Positions 13,733-16,938 of a stretch of 16,938 bases of DNA are shown piece after piece (positions within the stretch are counted from its first letter, which is position 1; the number at the start of each line of letters is the position of its first letter). A program made the translations under genes and the position numbers. Source of the DNA: an uncultured Hungatella sp. (GTDB taxonomy: Bacteria; Bacillota; Clostridia; Lachnospirales; Lachnospiraceae); NCBI GenBank assembly GCA_910586845.1, contig CAJUJV010000007.1, forward strand, positions 42,625 to 59,562, written 5' to 3'. Under the pieces are notes generated by a model that had not been told where the DNA came from, searched no databases, and worked only from the letters and a program-made list of their open reading frames with translations.

Positions 13733-14368
13733 TTACACGCCGTTCTTTTTGCAGATGTCCTGAAGGCAGCAGCGGTCGCAGTAAGGCTTTGTCCTGGCCG
13801 TACACACCTCTCTTCCGTGGTTCACCAGACGGTGGCAGAAGTCGCTGCCCTCCTCCGGCGGCACCAGCTTCCGCAGAGCCATCTCCACCTTTTTCGGATC
13901 CCGGATGTCATCTACCAGCCCCATGCGGTTCACAAGCCGGATACAATGGGTGTCCGTGACGATGGCAGGCTTGCCGAACACGTCTCCCATGATCAGGTTG
14001 GCACTTTTTCTCCCCACTCCCGGCAGCTTTAAGAGGGCGTCGAAATCATCGGGCACCCTGCCGCCATACTGGTCCCGGAGGATCTTCATACAGGCGCTGA
14101 TATCCCGTGCCTTGCTTTTTCCCAGGCCGCAGGGTTTTACGATCTTCTCGATCTCCTCCACCGGGGCGGCGGCCAGGGCATCCACATCGGGATATTTTTC
14201 ATAGAGGCCCTCCACCACCACGTTGACCCGGGCGTCGGTACACTGGGCCGCCAGCCTGACGCTGACCAGCAGCTTCCACGCCTGATCATAGTCCAGGGTG
14301 CAGTCTGCCATGGGATATTCTTTTTTCAGGCGTTTTATGATCTCAAGAGTCCGTTCCTTCTTTGTCAT
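13733..14368 (-). CDS. nth: Endonuclease III, DNA glycosylase/AP lyase
   Basis: A 211-residue base-excision repair enzyme that removes oxidised pyrimidines. The helix-hairpin-helix LPGVGRKSANLI (115-126) contains catalytic Lys121, and VTDTHCIRL contains the conserved Asp139. The C-terminal iron-sulphur cluster cysteines are C189, C197, C200 and C206. The first two are separated by seven residues, one more than the C-X6-C-X2-C-X5-C of E. coli Nth; the reading was checked at the DNA level. AAGGGGG lies 7 nt before the ATG. The gene is the last of the operon, 44 bp after the MATE exporter. Confidence 0.95.
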   Translation of the reverse strand: MTKKERTLEIIKRLKKEYPMADCTLDYDQAWKLLVSVRLAAQCTDARVNVVVEGLYEKYPDVDALAAAPVEEIEKIVKPCGLGKSKARDISACMKILRDQYGGRVPDDFDALLKLPGVGRKSANLIMGDVFGKPAIVTDTHCIRLVNRMGLVDDIRDPKKVEMALRKLVPPEEGSDFCHRLVNHGREVCTARTKPYCDRCCLQDICKKNGV

Positions 14369-14412
14369 TGGTCTTCCCCCTTCTCATGGAACTTTTGCTC
14401 CTTCTTTGGAAT

Positions 14413-15747
14413 TTACACGGAAAATATCTTTTCTCTCTGCTTTTTCGTCACTACAGGCAGGGCAAACAGGAGAGCCTTGCACACATTGTCTCCGATCATG
14501 CAGAACCACACGGCCTTAAGGTCCAGATGCCATACCTTTACACAGAGAAAGGTGAACAGGATCCGGATCCCCCACATGCTGAAGGTCTCCACACAGAACG
14601 CATACCGGGTCCGGCCCAGGCCGTAAAAGATTCCCTCCAGCACAATCATCAGCCCGAAAAAAGGCTCTGACAGGGCCACCAGCCGCAGCATGGCCGCTCC
14701 CAGGGAAGCCACAGTCCCGCTGGGGGTAAAGAGACACATGAGGGGATAGGCCAGGAGATACAGGATGAGTCCGCTGAAGCACATGAGTACTACTGTAAGG
14801 ATGACGCTGAGGTTTCCCGTGTCTTTCAGTTTCTCCTGATTCCGCTCCCCAAGGGCGGCTCCGGTGAGGGCCGACGTGGCTGTCCTCAGGCCATAGCCGG
14901 GGATATAGAAGATCGTCTCCGCCGTGACGGCGATGGAGTGAGCCGCAAAGATCACGGTCCCCATGCCTGACACCAGCCCGGCAAAGACCACGTATCCCAT
15001 ACAGGAGGTCACGCTTGTTCCCAGAACCGGCATCCCGATGCGGGCGCACTCTTTCAGCAAAGGCAGCTCCAGAGCAAAGTCTCTCCATCTCCAGTACAGC
15101 ATCTCGTTTTTCCGGTAGGCGGCAAACATCAGGATCCCGGAAACCGAGTAGGACAATGCCGAGGCCAGAGCCGCTCCTGTGACTCCCAGGCTCATCTTGT
15201 AGATCAGCACGTAGTTCAGGACCACATTGCAGCTGTTGGCCGTCATACTGATGATCATAGGCGTCCTGGTATTCTGAGTTGCCCGGACAGCGGCTCCCAG
15301 GATGGTGGTCCAGGTCCGGAAGATCATGGGGAGACTGATGATCAGAAAATAGGTGGAGGCCTGAGCCTGTATGGCCTTCTCCGCCCCCATCCACACCGGA
15401 ATCTTCGGACTTAGAAGGACGCATAGGCTTCCGGTGATCACACCGCAGCCTGTGGCCAGAAAGAGGGCCTGTTTGGACAGGCTCTGTATCTTCTGCCTGT
15501 CGCCGCTTCCCACTGCCCTGGAGATCATGGCCAGAACCGCGGTTCCGATGGCTCCTGCGATACTGCCCACCAGCCAGTTAATGGTTGTGGTGATGCTGAC
15601 AGAGGCCGTGGCCTGCTCTCCCAGCCTTCCCACCATGGCAGTATCCACATACTGGAGAAGGGTTGACAGGACCTCCTCCACCATGGTGGGGACCGACAGA
15701 GCAAGGAGTGTGTGCAGCAGCTGCTTTTTGTCTCCCTCTCTACTCAT
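14413..15747 (-). CDS. MATE family efflux transporter
   Basis: A 444-residue polytopic membrane protein, usual length for MATE, with many hydrophobic segments compatible with 12 helices. Family features include the N-terminal LSVPTMVEEVLSTLLQYVDT and AMVGRLGEQATASVS, and the second-half repeat PGYGLRTATSALTGAALGERN. It exports cationic drugs or metabolites by Na+ or H+ antiport; the substrate cannot be predicted. The ATG overlaps the last 8 bases of the upstream binding-protein gene (ATGAGTAG arrangement), and the ribosome site is weak (GGAG 12 nt away), so it is probably translated by coupling. Confidence 0.92.
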   Translation of the reverse strand: MSREGDKKQLLHTLLALSVPTMVEEVLSTLLQYVDTAMVGRLGEQATASVSITTTINWLVGSIAGAIGTAVLAMISRAVGSGDRQKIQSLSKQALFLATGCGVITGSLCVLLSPKIPVWMGAEKAIQAQASTYFLIISLPMIFRTWTTILGAAVRATQNTRTPMIISMTANSCNVVLNYVLIYKMSLGVTGAALASALSYSVSGILMFAAYRKNEMLYWRWRDFALELPLLKECARIGMPVLGTSVTSCMGYVVFAGLVSGMGTVIFAAHSIAVTAETIFYIPGYGLRTATSALTGAALGERNQEKLKDTGNLSVILTVVLMCFSGLILYLLAYPLMCLFTPSGTVASLGAAMLRLVALSEPFFGLMIVLEGIFYGLGRTRYAFCVETFSMWGIRILFTFLCVKVWHLDLKAVWFCMIGDNVCKALLFALPVVTKKQREKIFSV

Positions 15748-16699
15748 GGCTCTGGGGATCTCCGGAAATATCGCTGCCGAAATATTTCTCCGACAGACGT
15801 GCCAGATCTCCCGAATCCCGGATCTCGGTGAGAGCCTGATCCACAGCTTCTCTCAGACTGGCCGAATCCTCCCCTTTCCTCATGGGGATAGCTACCAGAG
15901 AAGCCTCCTCTGTCAGGGCGGCGATCTTCAGGCCCCTGTCAGGATGAGCCTTCATATAATCATAGTAGGTCAGTTCCGCGTTGAGGGTGGCGTCGATACG
16001 CCCGGAAAGCAGCAGTTCAAAGGTCTGGTTCAGATCATCCACGCCTGTCACTATGGCGCCGTAGCTCTCCGCCAGCTCCGCATAAGTACTGGAAATGGTG
16101 TTGGCCGTCTTTTTTCCGTCCAGATCTTCAAAGGACCTGATCTCCTCATTATCCTCGTTGACCACGATGGCTGTGCGGATATAGGCGTATGGGGCTGAAA
16201 AATCATATTTCTCCCCTCTCTCCTCCGTGATCTCCACGCCGTTGACCACCAGATCATACCGTCCCGCATCCAGGCCGGCAAACAGGCCGTCCCATTCTCC
16301 TTCCACAAAGACGACTTCCACGCCCAGCTTTTCCCCGATCAGCTGAGCCACCTCCACATCATAGCCGACCAAGCGGTCATCCTCGTCATGGTAAGTCCAG
16401 GGCGACCAGGTTCCCTCCATGGCAGCCACCAGCTGTCCTTTCTGCCGGATCCGCTCCAGCTGATCCGCCCCGGCCTGCCCCTTCTCTCCGCCTTCCTGAG
16501 CGTCGGCTCCTGCTCCCTGGGAACCGCTCCCGGGCTGAGCTTTCTCCTCCTGGGAATTACCCTCTGTCTGAACTCCTGCTGCCCCCTTGCCGGAATCGCC
16601 GGCTCCCGACCCGCCTGCGTTCCCGGAACAGCCGACCGCGCCAAACATCACTCCTGCTGCCAGTAAAGCGGCAGCCAACCGACACATCTCTTTTCTCAT
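15740..16699 (-). CDS. Amino-acid (cystine-like) ABC transporter substrate-binding lipoprotein
   Basis: A 319-residue family 3 solute-binding protein. The signal peptide ends in the lipobox AVGC (Cys24). A long Gly/Ser/Ala/Gln/Glu-rich linker (about residues 25-78) precedes the folded domain. Family motifs are GYDVEVAQLIGEKLGVEVVF, WDGLFAGLDAGRYDLVVNGV, EERGEKYDFSAPY and LDGKKTANTISSTYAE; the last segment resembles cystine-binding TcyA/FliY proteins, so cystine is the best guess. GAGGAG is 9 nt before the chosen ATG. It follows the ATPase gene by about 80 bp; the permease is not in the window and may lie further upstream. Confidence 0.88.
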   Translation of the reverse strand: MRKEMCRLAAALLAAGVMFGAVGCSGNAGGSGAGDSGKGAAGVQTEGNSQEEKAQPGSGSQGAGADAQEGGEKGQAGADQLERIRQKGQLVAAMEGTWSPWTYHDEDDRLVGYDVEVAQLIGEKLGVEVVFVEGEWDGLFAGLDAGRYDLVVNGVEITEERGEKYDFSAPYAYIRTAIVVNEDNEEIRSFEDLDGKKTANTISSTYAELAESYGAIVTGVDDLNQTFELLLSGRIDATLNAELTYYDYMKAHPDRGLKIAALTEEASLVAIPMRKGEDSASLREAVDQALTEIRDSGDLARLSEKYFGSDISGDPQSHE

Positions 16700-16736
16700 C
16701 TCTCATCTCTCCTCTGAAATAAATTTTTATGATTTC

Positions 16737-16758
16737 GCCCGGAAGCCGCCTCCCGGGC
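16737..16758. repeat. Small GC-rich hairpin between ATPase and binding-protein genes
   Basis: GCCCGG (16737-16742) and CCGGGC (16753-16758) pair across 10 bases. There is no T-tract, so it more likely tunes the message between the ATPase and the binding protein than terminates it. This is a weak call. Confidence 0.3.
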
Positions 16759-16780
16759 TGCACCCGGTTTTTCCGTTCTC

Positions 16781-16938
16781 TCAGCCCCTGTTTGCCGTCC
16801 CGCTCAAAAACTCCTGTGTCCTCTCCATCCGGGGATTCTCAAACATCTCCCGGGCCGTGCCCTGTTCCACCACCTTCCCGTGCTCCATAAAGACGACTCT
16901 GGTGGACACGTTTCTGGCAAAATTCATCTCATGGGTCA
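16781..16938 (-). CDS. Amino-acid ABC transporter ATP-binding protein, C-terminal fragment
   Basis: The last 52 codons of an ABC ATPase; the gene begins beyond the right edge. THEMNFARNVSTRVVFMEHG is the H-loop region (catalytic His in THEM) and the following KVVEQGTAREMFENP is the typical end of polar amino-acid ATPases of the GlnQ/TcyC type. It powers uptake together with the binding lipoprotein encoded immediately downstream. Confidence 0.92.
   Translation of the reverse strand, partial: THEMNFARNVSTRVVFMEHGKVVEQGTAREMFENPRMERTQEFLSGTANRG

Overview
The window looks like a chromosome segment of a Gram-positive Clostridia member, most likely a gut Lachnospiraceae. The signs are strong AGGAGG-type ribosome binding sites, sigma-A-like promoters, an Lpl/Ytc-type carbohydrate ABC transporter, lipoprotein binding proteins, a CHAP lysin with choline-binding-type repeats, and base composition that looks close to 50% GC (estimated by eye). 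All genes except one AraC-type regulator lie on the minus strand.

Right to left, in the direction of transcription. (1) 16938-13647: the end of an amino-acid ABC transporter ATPase, a cystine-type binding lipoprotein, a MATE exporter and endonuclease III, closed by a terminator. (2) 13598-12822: an orphan CHAP-domain lysin without a signal peptide. (3) 12814-6910: a sugar-uptake locus. A divergent AraC regulator faces two CUT1 permeases, a frameshifted sialidase-like BNR gene and a large sugar-binding lipoprotein, ended by a strong terminator. The shared regulatory region carries an inverted repeat that overlaps both -35 boxes. (4) 6768-4521: an intact small serine recombinase of resolvase/invertase architecture, a pair of palindromes, a good promoter, a TnpB homologue, and a structured stretch just downstream where a TnpB guide RNA would be expected. 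(5) 4313-1: a surface-glycan operon with a putative glycerophosphotransferase-like enzyme, GmhA, GmhB, an extended-SDR epimerase and an HldE-like bifunctional enzyme that runs off the left edge. Together these would make a nucleotide-activated heptose from sedoheptulose 7-phosphate.

The most interesting part is region 4. The TnpB homologue keeps its zinc ribbon and a full-length open frame, but all three RuvC catalytic acidic residues are replaced (Asp to Ser, Glu to Pro, Asp to Lys). It should therefore be unable to cut DNA. With its own promoter, a nested hairpin directly downstream, and a serine recombinase in place of an ordinary IS transposase, it resembles the nuclease-dead, RNA-guided TnpB-like repressors (TldR). 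The recombinase partner and the position immediately upstream of a heptose/glycan operon suggest a regulatory or DNA-rearranging module, which is inference. The guide boundary and target cannot be determined from this window.
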